A stretch of DNA of 64,000 nt from an uncultured Dehalococcoidia bacterium (GTDB taxonomy: Bacteria; Chloroflexota; Dehalococcoidia; Lucifugimonadales; CATQGZ01): positions 806,001-870,000 of the forward strand of contig OY282365.1 of the NCBI GenBank assembly GCA_958295685.1, read 5' to 3'. The notes under the pieces are model-generated. The model saw nothing but the letters and a program-made list of their open reading frames with translations. It was not told the origin of the DNA and did no database searches. Positions 1 through 9,112 of this stretch are shown here, in pieces. Within the stretch, counting starts at the first letter, position 1, and every line of letters starts with the position of its first letter. Position numbers and translations under genes: made by a program.

Positions 1-1
1 G

Positions 2-943
2 CTGGAGCTGTTTTCCATGGGCGTGGGGAGCTACACGGAGGACGACGTCAAGGAGGCTGCGAGGGCCTTCACCGGCTGGACCGTCGGCAACGTCGAGTAT
101 ATGGAGAAGCGGGTAGCCAACGACTCGCTGTGGCCGTATGGGAGGATAAACCTCCACTTCAGATACGTCCCCGAGGACCACGACGACGGTGAGAAGGCGT
201 TCCTCGGCGAGACCGGCCGGTTCACCGGCGAGGACATCGTGGACATCATCTGCCGACAGCCCGCAACGGCGCGGTTCGTCGCGCGGCACATGTACAGCTT
301 CTTCGTGGCCGACGAGCCGCCCGTTACTCAGTGGGCCTACAACGAGCCGAGAGACCCGGAAGCGATCGAGTTCTTGGCGAACGTCTACTTCGAGAGCGGC
401 TACAACGTTGCGTCCATGCTCCGCGCCCTCTTCAACTCCGACTTCTTCAAGTCCCGCGACTGCTGGTACGAGAAGGTCAAGAGTCCCGCCGAGGTCGTGG
501 CCGGCGTGCTGAGGCTGACGGGCCACTTCAGAGAGCCCAACCCGAACCTGCAGAGCGCCGCGTTCGACATGGGGACGATGGGCCAGTTCCTGCTCAGCCC
601 TCCAAGCGTAGAGGGCTGGCACGCAGGCATGGAGTGGATCGACACCGGGAACCTGGTGGAGCGCATCAACTTCGCATCCGAGAAGTTCGCCGAGGTCGAC
701 AGGCCGGGCGTCAGGGAGATGATCGGAAGAGCGATGGCGGACGCAGGCGGCGCCGCTTCGCCCGAAAGGCTCGTGCAGGGATGCCTGGACCAGCTCGGCG
801 CGATACGAGTGACGGACGCCACGCGGTCGATCATGCTCGACCACGCCGCGAGCCTCGCGGACCTCCCCGACTCGGAGGCCGAGCGCGCCGTCGGAGAGGT
901 GCTGAGGATAGCGGCGTCGACCCCGGAGTTCCAGAAGGGTTAG
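2..943 (+). CDS. DUF1800 family protein, C-terminal part (5' end outside window)
   Basis: The reading frame is open to the first base, so the gene began upstream; only about 313 C-terminal residues are seen. The opening residues LELFSMGVGSYTEDDVKEAA and the following ARAFTGWTV are the hallmark block of DUF1800 proteins. Further family-like blocks follow (VARHMYSFFVADEP, PSVEGWHAGMEW). The biochemical role of DUF1800 proteins is unclear; they commonly sit beside a DUF1501 protein, which could be upstream of the window. An NHL-repeat gene follows after 23 bp on the same strand, so the two may be co-transcribed. Confidence 0.85.
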   Translation: MELFSMGVGSYTEDDVKEAARAFTGWTVGNVEYMEKRVANDSLWPYGRINLHFRYVPEDHDDGEKAFLGETGRFTGEDIVDIICRQPATARFVARHMYSFFVADEPPVTQWAYNEPRDPEAIEFLANVYFESGYNVASMLRALFNSDFFKSRDCWYEKVKSPAEVVAGVLRLTGHFREPNPNLQSAAFDMGTMGQFLLSPPSVEGWHAGMEWIDTGNLVERINFASEKFAEVDRPGVREMIGRAMADAGGAASPERLVQGCLDQLGAIRVTDATRSIMLDHAASLADLPDSEAERAVGEVLRIAASTPEFQKG

Positions 944-966
944 GGTTGCCAGTAGGAGTGCCCGCC

Positions 967-1986
967 ATGACCACGACAGCCGCCCGAGCCGCGTTCCTGA
1001 AGTACGACCGCACCCTAGGCGTGGCCGCGATGGAGAACCGCGGCTTCTACTATCCCGTCGACGCCGCGCTAGCAGCCGACGGGCGCATCTACGGCCTCAG
1101 CCGATCCCACGAAGGGGACCCAAGAGGCGTTCGGGTCTGCATACTGGACGTCGACAGCGAGTTCTACGGCGTCTTCGGGTCCATCGGGGAGAGCGACGGC
1201 CAGTTCACCTGGGCGGCGGCGATAGCGGTCGACAGGGACGGCAGGGTGTACGTATCGGACGAGTACCTCGACCGTATCTCGATATTCGACGAGTCCGGCG
1301 AGTTCCTGGACAAGTGGGGCACGCACGGCTCCGAGCCCGGCAGAATCGACGGGCCATGCGGCTTGGCGTTCGACGCCAACGACGACCTGTACGTATCGGA
1401 CCACCGCAACCACCGGATACAGAAGTTCACCAGGGACGGGGAGTATATCTCCCACTTCGGCGGTGAGGGCTTGGGCGAGGGGCGGTTCAATCTGCCCTGG
1501 GGCCTGACGGTTGCCCCCGGCGGGGACGTGTACGTCGCCGACTGGCGGAATGACCGCATACAGCGCTTCACGCCCGACGGGGAGTTCGCGGCCTCATACG
1601 GCGGCTCCGGCAGCGGGGACGGCCAGTTCAACCGGCCGTCCGGCGTCGCGGTCGACGCGGACGGCTGCGTGTACGTCGCCGACTGGGGCAACGAGCGAGT
1701 CCAGGCGCTCGATCCCGACGGCGGGTTCGTGATGGAGCTGCGCGGAGAGGCGACGATGTCTCCGTGGGGACAGCAGTTCATGGACGCCAACCCGGACGAG
1801 GCCAGGACCCGGAAGACGGCCGATCTGCGGACGGCGGTGAATATCCGAGGGGACGGCGAGCACGAACGCTCGTCACACATCGAGCACCTCTTCTGGGGGC
1901 CCATCGCGGTGAAGCTGGACGGGAAGGGTCGGCTCTACGTGGTCGACCGGAACCGCCACCGCATCCAGGTCTACGCCAGGACGTAG
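967..1986 (+). CDS. NHL-repeat (six-bladed beta-propeller-like) protein
   Basis: The 339-residue protein is built of repeated blades with the pattern GxxDGQF..P.G(I/V)AVD..G.VYV(A/S)D..N.RIQ, for example DGQFNRPSGVAVDADGCVYV and VYVADWRNDRIQRF. This is the NHL signature. I chose ATG 967 because AGGAG lies 8 bp upstream (954-958); the same frame stays open further upstream, but that part shadows the DUF1800 gene. No signal peptide or catalytic residues are evident, so a scaffold or ligand-binding role is likely, though some NHL proteins are lyases. It ends one base before the convergent acetyltransferase gene. Confidence 0.85.
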   Translation: MTTTAARAAFLKYDRTLGVAAMENRGFYYPVDAALAADGRIYGLSRSHEGDPRGVRVCILDVDSEFYGVFGSIGESDGQFTWAAAIAVDRDGRVYVSDEYLDRISIFDESGEFLDKWGTHGSEPGRIDGPCGLAFDANDDLYVSDHRNHRIQKFTRDGEYISHFGGEGLGEGRFNLPWGLTVAPGGDVYVADWRNDRIQRFTPDGEFAASYGGSGSGDGQFNRPSGVAVDADGCVYVADWGNERVQALDPDGGFVMELRGEATMSPWGQQFMDANPDEARTRKTADLRTAVNIRGDGEHERSSHIEHLFWGPIAVKLDGKGRLYVVDRNRHRIQVYART

Positions 1987-2949
1987 TCAGCGGCGCTCCA
2001 GAACCTCGGACGCGGCCTCCCTGTCGCCGAGAGTGAACGGCCTGCCCCGGCCCGCGTGAGCGAAGCCGAGTCCACCGAACAACGCCCTCTTCTCCTCATC
2101 CTCGACCGACACCACGGCCTTCACGGCGCGCGCGCCGGCGGCCTCCGACCAGCCGACCGCCGCGTCGATCAGAGCCTCCCAGACCTCCATGCGGCTCTCA
2201 ATCGCGAACCCGTCCACCAGGCAGCCGCCTTCGCTCTCCAAGCGGGCGGTAGACAGGCCGACGACCCCGCAGTCGTCCGTTACCGCGGCGAACCACGCCC
2301 CCCGCCCATCCCGGGCAACGTTGTTGTACCTGCGGTATATTCCCATGCAGGAGTTCTGCGCCGCGTATCTCGTCGAGAACATGGCCGCGTTGGAGTCCAG
2401 CGCCTGCCAGTCGTGAGGGCGCACCATCAGCGGGATGATGGGTATCCTGATCTCCGGCGACGCCGGGCGAACCTTCGCCGGACCGAGGCCCCTGAAGTAG
2501 TCGGCCAGGAACTCCTCGGGCGACTCCCTCGACGTGACGTTCGCCATGACGTTGGCCCCCGCCAGCTTGCGCCATCCGAGGCGGTGGTAGACCCTCGCGG
2601 CGGCAGGGTTGCCAGTGCCGAGAAACAGCGCCTCTCCCCCGCGGCTGCGGAAGTCGTCGACGGCCTGCGCGCAGAGGGCCGTGGCTATGCCGGAACGCCT
2701 GCGCGAAGGGTCGGTGGCGACCTCCCCGAACCCTCCCAATCCCGGCGCCGATCTGGAGACGGTCAGGGCGCACGTCCCCGCCAGCCGCCCTTCCCGTCTG
2801 ACCAGGTAGACCACGTTGTCGTTCTGCTCGACCTCAGCCCCCAGGAAGACGTCGGGAGGCAGGTCGTCCGGCGGCTCTCCGAATATCGAGGCCCAGAACT
2901 CGAACAACTCCCGCGTCAGCTCAGGCTCCAGCGGCGCTTCGATTTTCAT
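1987..2949 (-). CDS. GNAT family N-acetyltransferase (two tandem GNAT-like halves)
   Basis: The 320-residue protein has a clear acetyl-CoA binding block in its first half: FGEVATDPSRRRSGIATALC matches motif A (R/Q-x-x-G-x-G/A) of the GNAT fold, followed by ALFLGTGNPAAARVYHRLGW. The second half (WFAAVTDDCGVVGLSTARLE and later) resembles a degenerate second GNAT domain. The substrate cannot be told from sequence. It is a single-gene unit converging on the NHL gene. Confidence 0.8.
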   Translation of the reverse strand: MKIEAPLEPELTRELFEFWASIFGEPPDDLPPDVFLGAEVEQNDNVVYLVRREGRLAGTCALTVSRSAPGLGGFGEVATDPSRRRSGIATALCAQAVDDFRSRGGEALFLGTGNPAAARVYHRLGWRKLAGANVMANVTSRESPEEFLADYFRGLGPAKVRPASPEIRIPIIPLMVRPHDWQALDSNAAMFSTRYAAQNSCMGIYRRYNNVARDGRGAWFAAVTDDCGVVGLSTARLESEGGCLVDGFAIESRMEVWEALIDAAVGWSEAAGARAVKAVVSVEDEEKRALFGGLGFAHAGRGRPFTLGDREAASEVLERR

Positions 2950-3064
2950 GGCGCCCCCTCGGTGTTTCGACTACGGGCAGGCGTTGTCTGCCCATGCCGA
3001 ACGGTGTAGGGTAAACCTATCACACACGGCCGGAGATTCGACACCCTCGCCAAGGAGAAGGGAA

Positions 3065-3274
3065 GTGTGCCGAAGCATCAAGACTCTCCGCCGCCCGGAC
3101 GGCCAAGCCCCCACGGATGATGTCCGTGCGGCGGCGCTGCAGTTCGTCCGCAAGGTGAGCGGCTACAGAGCGCCGTCTAGGGCCAACGAGGCCGCCTTCC
3201 GGCGCGCGGTGGAGGAGGTCGGCGCCGCGACCGAGAAGCTGCTCGCCTCGCTCAGGCCCGGCGCCCGGGCGTAA
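3065..3274 (+). CDS. DUF2277 family small protein
   Basis: The 69-residue protein begins at GTG with an AAGGAG site at 3053-3058. The sequence (M)CRSIKTLRRPD, then DDVRAAALQFVRKVSGYR and NEAAFRRAVEEV, matches DUF2277, a short family with an invariant CR-I-LR start and a helical body. Its function is unknown. It converges on the hydroxyacid dehydrogenase gene. Confidence 0.85.
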   Translation: MCRSIKTLRRPDGQAPTDDVRAAALQFVRKVSGYRAPSRANEAAFRRAVEEVGAATEKLLASLRPGARA

Positions 3275-3294
3275 CGGCGCCTGCGTCCCCCGGG

Positions 3295-4287
3295 TCAGGT
3301 CACCCTGCCGCCGTAGACCTCCGGGTTGACGCAGGTGACGAGGCGTTCCCCTGCCAGGCCGTTCAGGAGGTTCTGGGCCGAGATGCGGGACATCTCCCGC
3401 CTCGCCTCCACGCTCGCGCTGGCAACGTGCGGAGCGATGATGCAGTTGTCGAGTGTCAGGAGAGGGTCGTCTCTCGGTATGGGCTCCGGCTCGGTCACGT
3501 CGAGCCCCGCCGCGGCTATCTGCCCGTCCCTCAGCGCCCTGTAGAGAGCTCGCGGATCGACGACCGGGCCCCGGGCCGCGTTCACGAGGACCGCGGTCGG
3601 CTTCATCAGCGCGAACTGATCGTCTCCCATCATGTGGTACGTCTCGTCGGTCAGGTTGACGTGCAGGCTGACGAAGTCCGACTCGCGGAGCAGAGTCTCC
3701 ATGTCTGCGTATACCAGGGGATATTCCCGCTCGACCTCTTCCCGCCTGGTGAGGGTGCTGTACAGCACCCTCATGTCGAACCCGGCCGCCCTTCTGGCCA
3801 TTTCCAGGCCGATCCGGCCCAGGCCGATGATGCCGAGCGTGCTCCCGTGAATCTCCTTGCCGAGGAAGTGGAGCGGGTGCCAGGTCCGCCACCGGCCTTC
3901 GCGGACGGCGCGCACACCGTCTACCAGCCGCCGCCCGGCGGCCAGCATCAGGGTGAAGGCGAAGTCCGCCGTCGCGTGGGTCAGCACTCCGGGCGTGTAG
4001 CCGACCGGTATGCCCCTCCGGGTTGCCTCGGCCACGTCGATGTTCTCGAAGCCCACCGCGATCTGGCTGATCACCCTGAGCTGCGGGCCTGCCGCGTCCA
4101 TAAGCTCCCCGTCTATCCTGTCGGTGAGCAGGCACAGCAGGCCATCGATCCCCTCGACCTTCTCCATCAGGGTGTCCCTGGGCGGCGGCAGCTCGTCGGG
4201 CCAGACCTCGGCCACGGCAGCGGCCCTCACCCTCTCGATGGCCTCCGGGAATATCTCCCTGGACATGAACACGCGCGGCTTCGTCAT
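3295..4287 (-). CDS. D-isomer-specific 2-hydroxyacid dehydrogenase (glyoxylate/hydroxypyruvate reductase-like)
   Basis: This 330-residue NAD(P)-dependent oxidoreductase would interconvert 2-keto acids and D-2-hydroxy acids. The nucleotide-binding motif is STLGIIGLGRIG. The catalytic Arg lies in LVNAARGPVVDPRAL, the Glu in GLDVTEPEPIP, and the His in IAPHVASAS. The start at 4287 (MTKPRVF) was preferred over longer in-frame starts because the family begins there and a GGAGGTGGAG stretch lies just upstream. The exact substrate is uncertain. Confidence 0.88.
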   Translation of the reverse strand: MTKPRVFMSREIFPEAIERVRAAAVAEVWPDELPPPRDTLMEKVEGIDGLLCLLTDRIDGELMDAAGPQLRVISQIAVGFENIDVAEATRRGIPVGYTPGVLTHATADFAFTLMLAAGRRLVDGVRAVREGRWRTWHPLHFLGKEIHGSTLGIIGLGRIGLEMARRAAGFDMRVLYSTLTRREEVEREYPLVYADMETLLRESDFVSLHVNLTDETYHMMGDDQFALMKPTAVLVNAARGPVVDPRALYRALRDGQIAAAGLDVTEPEPIPRDDPLLTLDNCIIAPHVASASVEARREMSRISAQNLLNGLAGERLVTCVNPEVYGGRVT

Positions 4288-4427
4288 AGATGTTGTCTCC
4301 ACCTCCACACAGAACCTCACGGCGTGAGTAGCCGCTATGCTACAACAGTCCTGCTCCCATCGGCTATATGCTGCGAGGGCTTGGACGACCGTCTCCTGGA
4401 ACGTACAATTGCCGCGGGCGGCTCGGC

Positions 4428-5039
4428 ATGTTCTTCGACTCGGATATTGGCAGCGCGGTGGATCTGATCGGCCGGGCAACCCCGGATGGCGGCGCGCTGC
4501 TGGTCGCCGTCGACGGGATGGGCGGCGCCGGGAAGTCCACCTTCGCGGCGGAGTTGTCGGCCCGCCTCCCGGGGTCGAGCCTCATCGAGTTGGACGACTT
4601 CTACCGGCCGATGACGGAAGAGGAGCGGGCAAGTCTCCCGCCACGGGACGCCTACGAGCGTTACCTGGACTGGAGGCGGGTCCTCGACGAGGCGCTGGAG
4701 CCGCTGAGCGGTCGGCTGCCGGCGCGGTTCCGACGCCGCGACTGGATCACCGGCAGCCTGGCGGAGTGGCGCGAAGTGGCCCCCGGCGGGGTGGTCATCG
4801 TGGAGGGGGTCTATTCGACGCGCCCGGAGTTCAGGCCGCTGCTGGCAGCCGCCGTATACGTGGACACGCCGCGGGAGCAGCGCGCGGCCCGCATGACCGC
4901 CCGGCGATATGAGGACCTGGACTGGCTGGACCACTGGATGGCGGCCGAGGACTGGTACGTCGAGAATCTCCGTCCGGCGGAGCGGGCCGATCTGGTGGTG
5001 GACGGCTCGGGGCAGCGGCGAGGAGCCGTGGGCGGCTAG
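4428..5039 (+). CDS. uridine kinase-like P-loop kinase
   Basis: The 203-residue protein has a Walker A motif (DGMGGAGKSTFA, about residues 24-35), an LIELDDFYRP segment typical of uridine and phosphoribulokinase-like enzymes, a GVVIVEGVYSTRP strand, and a DTPREQRAARMTARR lid-like segment. It would phosphorylate a nucleoside or small metabolite; the substrate is not identifiable. The start at 4428 skips a 20-residue in-frame extension unlike the family. The 3' end overlaps the convergent SDR gene by 4 bp. Confidence 0.75.
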   Translation: MFFDSDIGSAVDLIGRATPDGGALLVAVDGMGGAGKSTFAAELSARLPGSSLIELDDFYRPMTEEERASLPPRDAYERYLDWRRVLDEALEPLSGRLPARFRRRDWITGSLAEWREVAPGGVVIVEGVYSTRPEFRPLLAAAVYVDTPREQRAARMTARRYEDLDWLDHWMAAEDWYVENLRPAERADLVVDGSGQRRGAVGG

Positions 5040-5779
5040 ATAGTCAGGTCGCCGCCGTTTATGTCGAGCGAGGCGCCGGTGATGTAGGCGGCCCTGTCCG
5101 AGGCCAGGAAGGCCACCAGTTCGGCGACCTCGCCCGGCTCCCCCATCCGCTGGATCGGGAAGCTCTCCGTGTATGCCCTGGCCTGCTCGTCGGGGATGGT
5201 TCCGCGCACCATCTCCGTGTCGATGAGTCCCGGGCAGACGGCGTTGACGGTGATGCCGTATCGGGCCGACTCGCGCGCCAGGTGGCGCGTGAAGCCCAAG
5301 ACTCCGGCCTTCGCCGAGGTGTAGTGGGCGCCGCCGACCGTGCTGGTGCTCTTGCCCGCCGTCGACGAGAAGTTGACGATCCGGCCCCATCCGGCCCTCC
5401 GCATGGCGGGCAGGACGGCGCGGGAGCACAGGTAGGTGCCCTTCAGGTTGACGGCGATCACCCAGTCCCACTCGTCCTCCTCGATGTCGATCACCTTCGT
5501 CGGTCGCAGCACGCCCGCGTTGTTGACGAGGACGTCGATCCTGCCATACCTCTCCAGGGCGGCCTCGACCATCCGGGCAACGTCGCCGCTCGAGGTTACG
5601 TCGCCGACTGCGGCCATGGCCTCGCCACCCGCCGCCCGAATAGCCGCCGCCGCGCGGCCGGCGGGCTCCTCGTTCAGGTCGTTCACGACGACACGCGCAC
5701 CGTCCGCCGAGAGCCTCATGGCGACGGCGCGCCCCATGCCCTGCCCCGCGCCGGTCACGACGGCTACCCTCTCACGCAT
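5036..5779 (-). CDS. SDR family oxidoreductase (FabG-like)
   Basis: The 247-residue classical short-chain dehydrogenase has the cofactor motif VVTGAGQGMGRAVA, the NNAG motif in VLVNNAGVLRP, the catalytic Ser in IVNFSSTAGKS, and YTSAKAG as the YxxxK active site. The C-terminus (ASDRAAYITGASLDINGGDL) is the usual family ending. It uses NAD(P)H to reduce a keto group; neighbours do not reveal the substrate. Confidence 0.9.
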   Translation of the reverse strand: MRERVAVVTGAGQGMGRAVAMRLSADGARVVVNDLNEEPAGRAAAAIRAAGGEAMAAVGDVTSSGDVARMVEAALERYGRIDVLVNNAGVLRPTKVIDIEEDEWDWVIAVNLKGTYLCSRAVLPAMRRAGWGRIVNFSSTAGKSTSTVGGAHYTSAKAGVLGFTRHLARESARYGITVNAVCPGLIDTEMVRGTIPDEQARAYTESFPIQRMGEPGEVAELVAFLASDRAAYITGASLDINGGDLTI

Positions 5780-5904
5780 CGCTCCGCCTCCTTCTGGAGT
5801 AAGTGTTCAGAGTTGATGGGGTCTAGTGAATCGGCGTAGTCCTGAATAGAGCAGACGGCTGGGTTCCCCACCCGCCGCCCATTTGGAAACTGGGGGCAAA
5901 GCCC

Positions 5905-6051
5905 CCAGACCCCCTGCCAGAGGGAGAACCCGGCTCGCTGGGGCACCCCGGCCACCCCAGAGGCCCAGACCTCCTGCCGGAGGGGAGAACCGGCGAGCCC
6001 GTGCCGTCGATCAGCCGCGCCGCCCCAGACCCCCTGCCGGAGGGGAGAACC
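5905..6051. repeat. three 26-27-bp direct repeats with exact 60-bp period
   Basis: Copies start at 5905, 5965 and 6025, each reading CCAGACCYCCTGCCRGAGGG then GAGAACC. The 33-34-bp stretches between them differ. The first copy overlaps a perfect hairpin (TGGGGGC, loop AAA, GCCCCCA at 5891-5907). The repeats fill the 335-bp gap between two minus-strand genes; nothing else is visible there. Confidence 0.75.
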
Positions 6052-6114
6052 CTCTGGACTCCCCCTTCGGGTCTCACGGAGTCTGGACAGTTACCTTCCG
6101 GACGCATCGCAGCA

Positions 6115-7608
6115 TCACTCCTCCAGGATCGTGATCGTCTTGATGACGTCGCCGGGCGCTGAGGCCGTGGCCGGGTCCCGCGGCGAGATGCCGTTCACCA
6201 CGTCCATCCCGTTGATCACCCGGCCGAAGACGGTGTGGCATGACACCCCCTGCTGAGAGCAGTTCTTCGGGTTGCCGTCGGCGTCGAAGCCGTCCAGGAA
6301 CGGCGTCGGGACGAAGGTGATGAAGAACTGGCTGCCGTTGGTCGCCTCGCCTCCCGAGTTCGCCATCGACACGATGCCCGGCAGGTCGTGCCTTCGGAGG
6401 CGGCTCACCTCGTTCGCGAAGCGGTAGCCGGGCCCTCCCCTGCCGGTGCCCGTCGGGTCGCCCGTCTGGGCCATGAAGCCCTCGATGACTCGGTGGAAGG
6501 TCACGCCGTCGTAGAAGCCGTCCCTAGCGAGGAAGACAAAGCTGTTGACGGTGTTCGGGGCCTCCTTCGGGTAGAGCTCGACCATGAACTCACCGCCCTT
6601 CTCCAGCGTGAACGTGGCGGTGTAGAACTTGTCGGGGTCTATCGTCATCGCGGGCGGTGCGTCGTACTGCTTCACTTCGCGCTCCTCTGGCATTGGTGTG
6701 GATGGTCCCGGAGTGGGAGGCTGGGACAGCTGTCCAGGGGTCACATCTTCTGGATCCGGCGCCTCTACGACCACCTCTTTGCCGAAGTCGGAGAGCCTGA
6801 CCGCCATGGAAACATCCCCGCTGACCTCCCCGACTGCCAGCTCCCCCTCGACTGTGATTTCCCTGATCAGGGAATCGTCAACCCCCACGCGGTAGACCAC
6901 GTCCAGCTCGCCCTCCACCTCCCCGGAACCGAGGAAAAGAAGGCCCAGGGTCGTGCCGCTCAGCTCGCCCCCGGACAGCTTTCCTATAACTTGATAGAGG
7001 CTGACGCCGTCCGGAGACTCCACTTCCGCGACGGACATGTCCTTCATCCGGGCAATGAGCTTGTCCCCCATGGGATTGAACGTGGGGTCATAAACCTCGA
7101 ATGACTCCAGCAGTCCGAAATCGACCGCGACCCATTCAGAGTCAGTCTCCTCAGAGTCATACACGTATACCGAGTCTCCAATGCGGATCAGCTGGGTATC
7201 GAGGTTGCCGGACGGGTCGTCGGGCATCGAACTCGAAATGACCGCGCGTAAGCGGTCGGGCGCCTGGTAATCGACGACGTAAGACAGCGACAACAAGCCC
7301 ATAAGCGTCATGTCCGTCTCGGCGTGGTACGACTCCGCCGCCTTCACGGCCTCGCTGGCCGCCTCGAGAATCGCTCTCGGCTCCGAGGGCTGTGAGGGCG
7401 CGGCCGTCGGCGCGGGTGTGAGCGTGGGCAGCGGGGTGGCCGTCGGCGCGGGTGTGAGCGTGGGCTGCGGGGTGGCCGTCGGCGTGGGCACGGGCGTGGG
7501 CTCTGCGGTCGGAGTGGGTGTGGGCGAGGTCAAGCCGCCGCACCCGACGGCGGCCAACGCCAGAACCCCGGCCAGGCCGATCAGACCGCGCCGCGCCGCG
7601 CGCCTCAT
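6115..7608 (-). CDS. lipoprotein with C-terminal cyclophilin-type peptidyl-prolyl isomerase domain
   Basis: The 497-residue protein starts with Arg residues, a hydrophobic helix and a lipobox (LAAVGCGG). A Pro/Thr repeat linker follows, then a roughly 220-residue LppX/LprG-like lipoprotein domain, and finally a cyclophilin domain: FTLEKGGEFMVELYPKEAPN, VTFHRVIEGFMAQTGDPTGT, GSQFFITFVPTPFLDG and HTVFGRVINGMDVVN. The catalytic Arg (FHRVI) and the Q-x-GDPTGTG loop are present. It should sit lipid-anchored outside the membrane and assist protein folding. It lies 11 bp downstream of kbl. The start at 7608 (MRRAARRG) was chosen by the signal peptide; the longer open frame upstream is a shadow of kbl. 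Confidence 0.85.
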   Translation of the reverse strand: MRRAARRGLIGLAGVLALAAVGCGGLTSPTPTPTAEPTPVPTPTATPQPTLTPAPTATPLPTLTPAPTAAPSQPSEPRAILEAASEAVKAAESYHAETDMTLMGLLSLSYVVDYQAPDRLRAVISSSMPDDPSGNLDTQLIRIGDSVYVYDSEETDSEWVAVDFGLLESFEVYDPTFNPMGDKLIARMKDMSVAEVESPDGVSLYQVIGKLSGGELSGTTLGLLFLGSGEVEGELDVVYRVGVDDSLIREITVEGELAVGEVSGDVSMAVRLSDFGKEVVVEAPDPEDVTPGQLSQPPTPGPSTPMPEEREVKQYDAPPAMTIDPDKFYTATFTLEKGGEFMVELYPKEAPNTVNSFVFLARDGFYDGVTFHRVIEGFMAQTGDPTGTGRGGPGYRFANEVSRLRRHDLPGIVSMANSGGEATNGSQFFITFVPTPFLDGFDADGNPKNCSQQGVSCHTVFGRVINGMDVVNGISPRDPATASAPGDVIKTITILEE

Positions 7609-7619
7609 GAGTCCATACA

Positions 7620-8807
7620 CTAGATCAGCCCGTGCTCTCTGCCGGCCTCCTCGAAGGCCGACAGCACGGCGTCCAGCTGCTCCCTCGTGTGGGCCGCCGA
7701 TATCTGCACTCTGATGCGCGCCTCGCCCCTGGGCACGACGGGGAAGCTGAAGCTGACCACGAATATGCCGCGCTCGTTCATAGACGCGGCCATCGCCACG
7801 TTCTTGAGTTCGTCCCTCACCATGATCGGCACGATCGGGTGCATCCCTGGGATCAGGTCGAACCCGAGCTCGGCCATCCGCCCGCGGAAGTAGGCGGTGT
7901 TCTCCCACAGCCTCTCCCGCAACTCCGGGCGGGCCTGGGCGATCTCCAGCGCCTTCAGCGCCCCGGCGACGATGGGAGGGGCGAGCGTGTTGGAGAACAG
8001 ATAGGTGCGCGAGCGCTGCCGCAGCATGGCGACGATCTCCTTCTTGCCGGTGGTGAACCCACCGGAGGCGCCGCCCAGCGCCTTGCCCAGCGTGCTCGTG
8101 ATCACGTCGACCCTGTCCATGACCCCCATCTCCTCCGCCGTCCCCCTGCCGTTGGGGCCCAGGAATCCCGTCGCGTGGGAATCGTCCACCATCACCAGGG
8201 CGTCGTACTCGTCCGCCAGGTCGCATATCTCCCTGAGAGGCGCGACGTCTCCCTGCATACTGAAGACACCGTCGGTCGCGATCAGCCGGAACCGGGCGTC
8301 CTGCGTCTCCTTCAGCCTCTCCTCCAGCTGGGCCATGTCCGCGTGTTGGTATATCTTCCGGCGCGCTCGGCACAGGCGCACCCCGTCGATGATGCTGGCG
8401 TGGTTCAGCGAGTCGCTGATCAGGGCGTCCTCCGGCCCCAGCAGGGTCTCGAAGAGTCCGGTGTTGGCATCGAAGCACGAGGTATAGAGGATGGTGTCCT
8501 CCGTGCCCATGAACTCCGTCAGCCCCCGCTCCAATTCCTTGTGAATGTCCTGAGTGCCGCAGATGAAGCGGACGGACGCCATTCCGAACCCGTGGGTCCT
8601 CATACCCTCCGCGACCGCTTCCTTCACCTCCGGGTCGTCGGCCAGGCCGAGGTAGTTGTTGGCGCAGAAGTTCAGCGCCTCGCCGTCCCGCGTGGCCACC
8701 TGCGCCCCCTGGCTGGCCGTGATCACCTTCTCGCTCTTGAAGAGTCCGCTCTCTTCGATGGTCTTGAGCTCATCCTGGAGCCAGGACCTCATCTTCGTGT
8801 ACGCCAC
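7620..8807 (-). CDS. kbl: glycine C-acetyltransferase (2-amino-3-ketobutyrate CoA ligase)
   Basis: The 395-residue PLP enzyme cleaves 2-amino-3-ketobutyrate with CoA to glycine and acetyl-CoA in threonine breakdown. The sequence matches the alpha-oxoamine synthase family throughout: NFCANNYLGLADDPEVKEA, SLNHASIIDGVRLC, VMVDDSHATGFLG and the PLP-lysine block STLGKALGGASGG. The length is normal for Kbl. No threonine dehydrogenase gene is adjacent. Related enzymes (BioF, serine palmitoyltransferase) are less likely given the N-terminal block. Confidence 0.9.
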   Translation of the reverse strand: MAYTKMRSWLQDELKTIEESGLFKSEKVITASQGAQVATRDGEALNFCANNYLGLADDPEVKEAVAEGMRTHGFGMASVRFICGTQDIHKELERGLTEFMGTEDTILYTSCFDANTGLFETLLGPEDALISDSLNHASIIDGVRLCRARRKIYQHADMAQLEERLKETQDARFRLIATDGVFSMQGDVAPLREICDLADEYDALVMVDDSHATGFLGPNGRGTAEEMGVMDRVDVITSTLGKALGGASGGFTTGKKEIVAMLRQRSRTYLFSNTLAPPIVAGALKALEIAQARPELRERLWENTAYFRGRMAELGFDLIPGMHPIVPIMVRDELKNVAMAASMNERGIFVVSFSFPVVPRGEARIRVQISAAHTREQLDAVLSAFEEAGREHGLI

Positions 8808-9112
8808 CGATCACCTCCACGCTCGAATATCGACGCTACGAGAGTAACCCAAATCGACCGCCCAATCAACCGCAGAGGGCGCGGGGGACCCGTCCCAGAT
8901 CAGTAGGCGTCTATGAAGAAGTGTCTCGACTCGGTCCACCGTACTGGCACGCGACCCCACCGACCGCAGACTCTTCGGCCTGGCTCGCGGCAGCTTGGAC
9001 AGGCTCCTGTTACTCAAGAGTGTCTTTGCGGCCCCAAAATCCCCCACCTGGTTGACTGGGGCGACGAGCCGGTCCTTGCGTCCGGGGGCCTCCGGGGCTC
9101 GGCGGCGGCGGG

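Noticed and set aside
331..966. Upstream extension of the NHL-protein reading frame
   Set aside because: Arg/Gly-rich shadow of the DUF1800 gene; the RBS and start at 967 fit the protein.
5905..6051. Possible CRISPR array (27-bp repeats, 60-bp period)
   Set aside because: Only three imperfect repeats, no leader and no cas gene nearby; kept as a simple repeat cluster.
6066..6098. Similarity of TTCGGGTCTCACGGAGTCTG to a stretch at 15319-15350
   Set aside because: About 30 bp with several mismatches; too short to call a repeat family from two occurrences.
7609..8478. N-terminal extension of the cyclophilin lipoprotein frame
   Set aside because: It is a shadow of kbl; the lipoprotein signal peptide begins at 7608.
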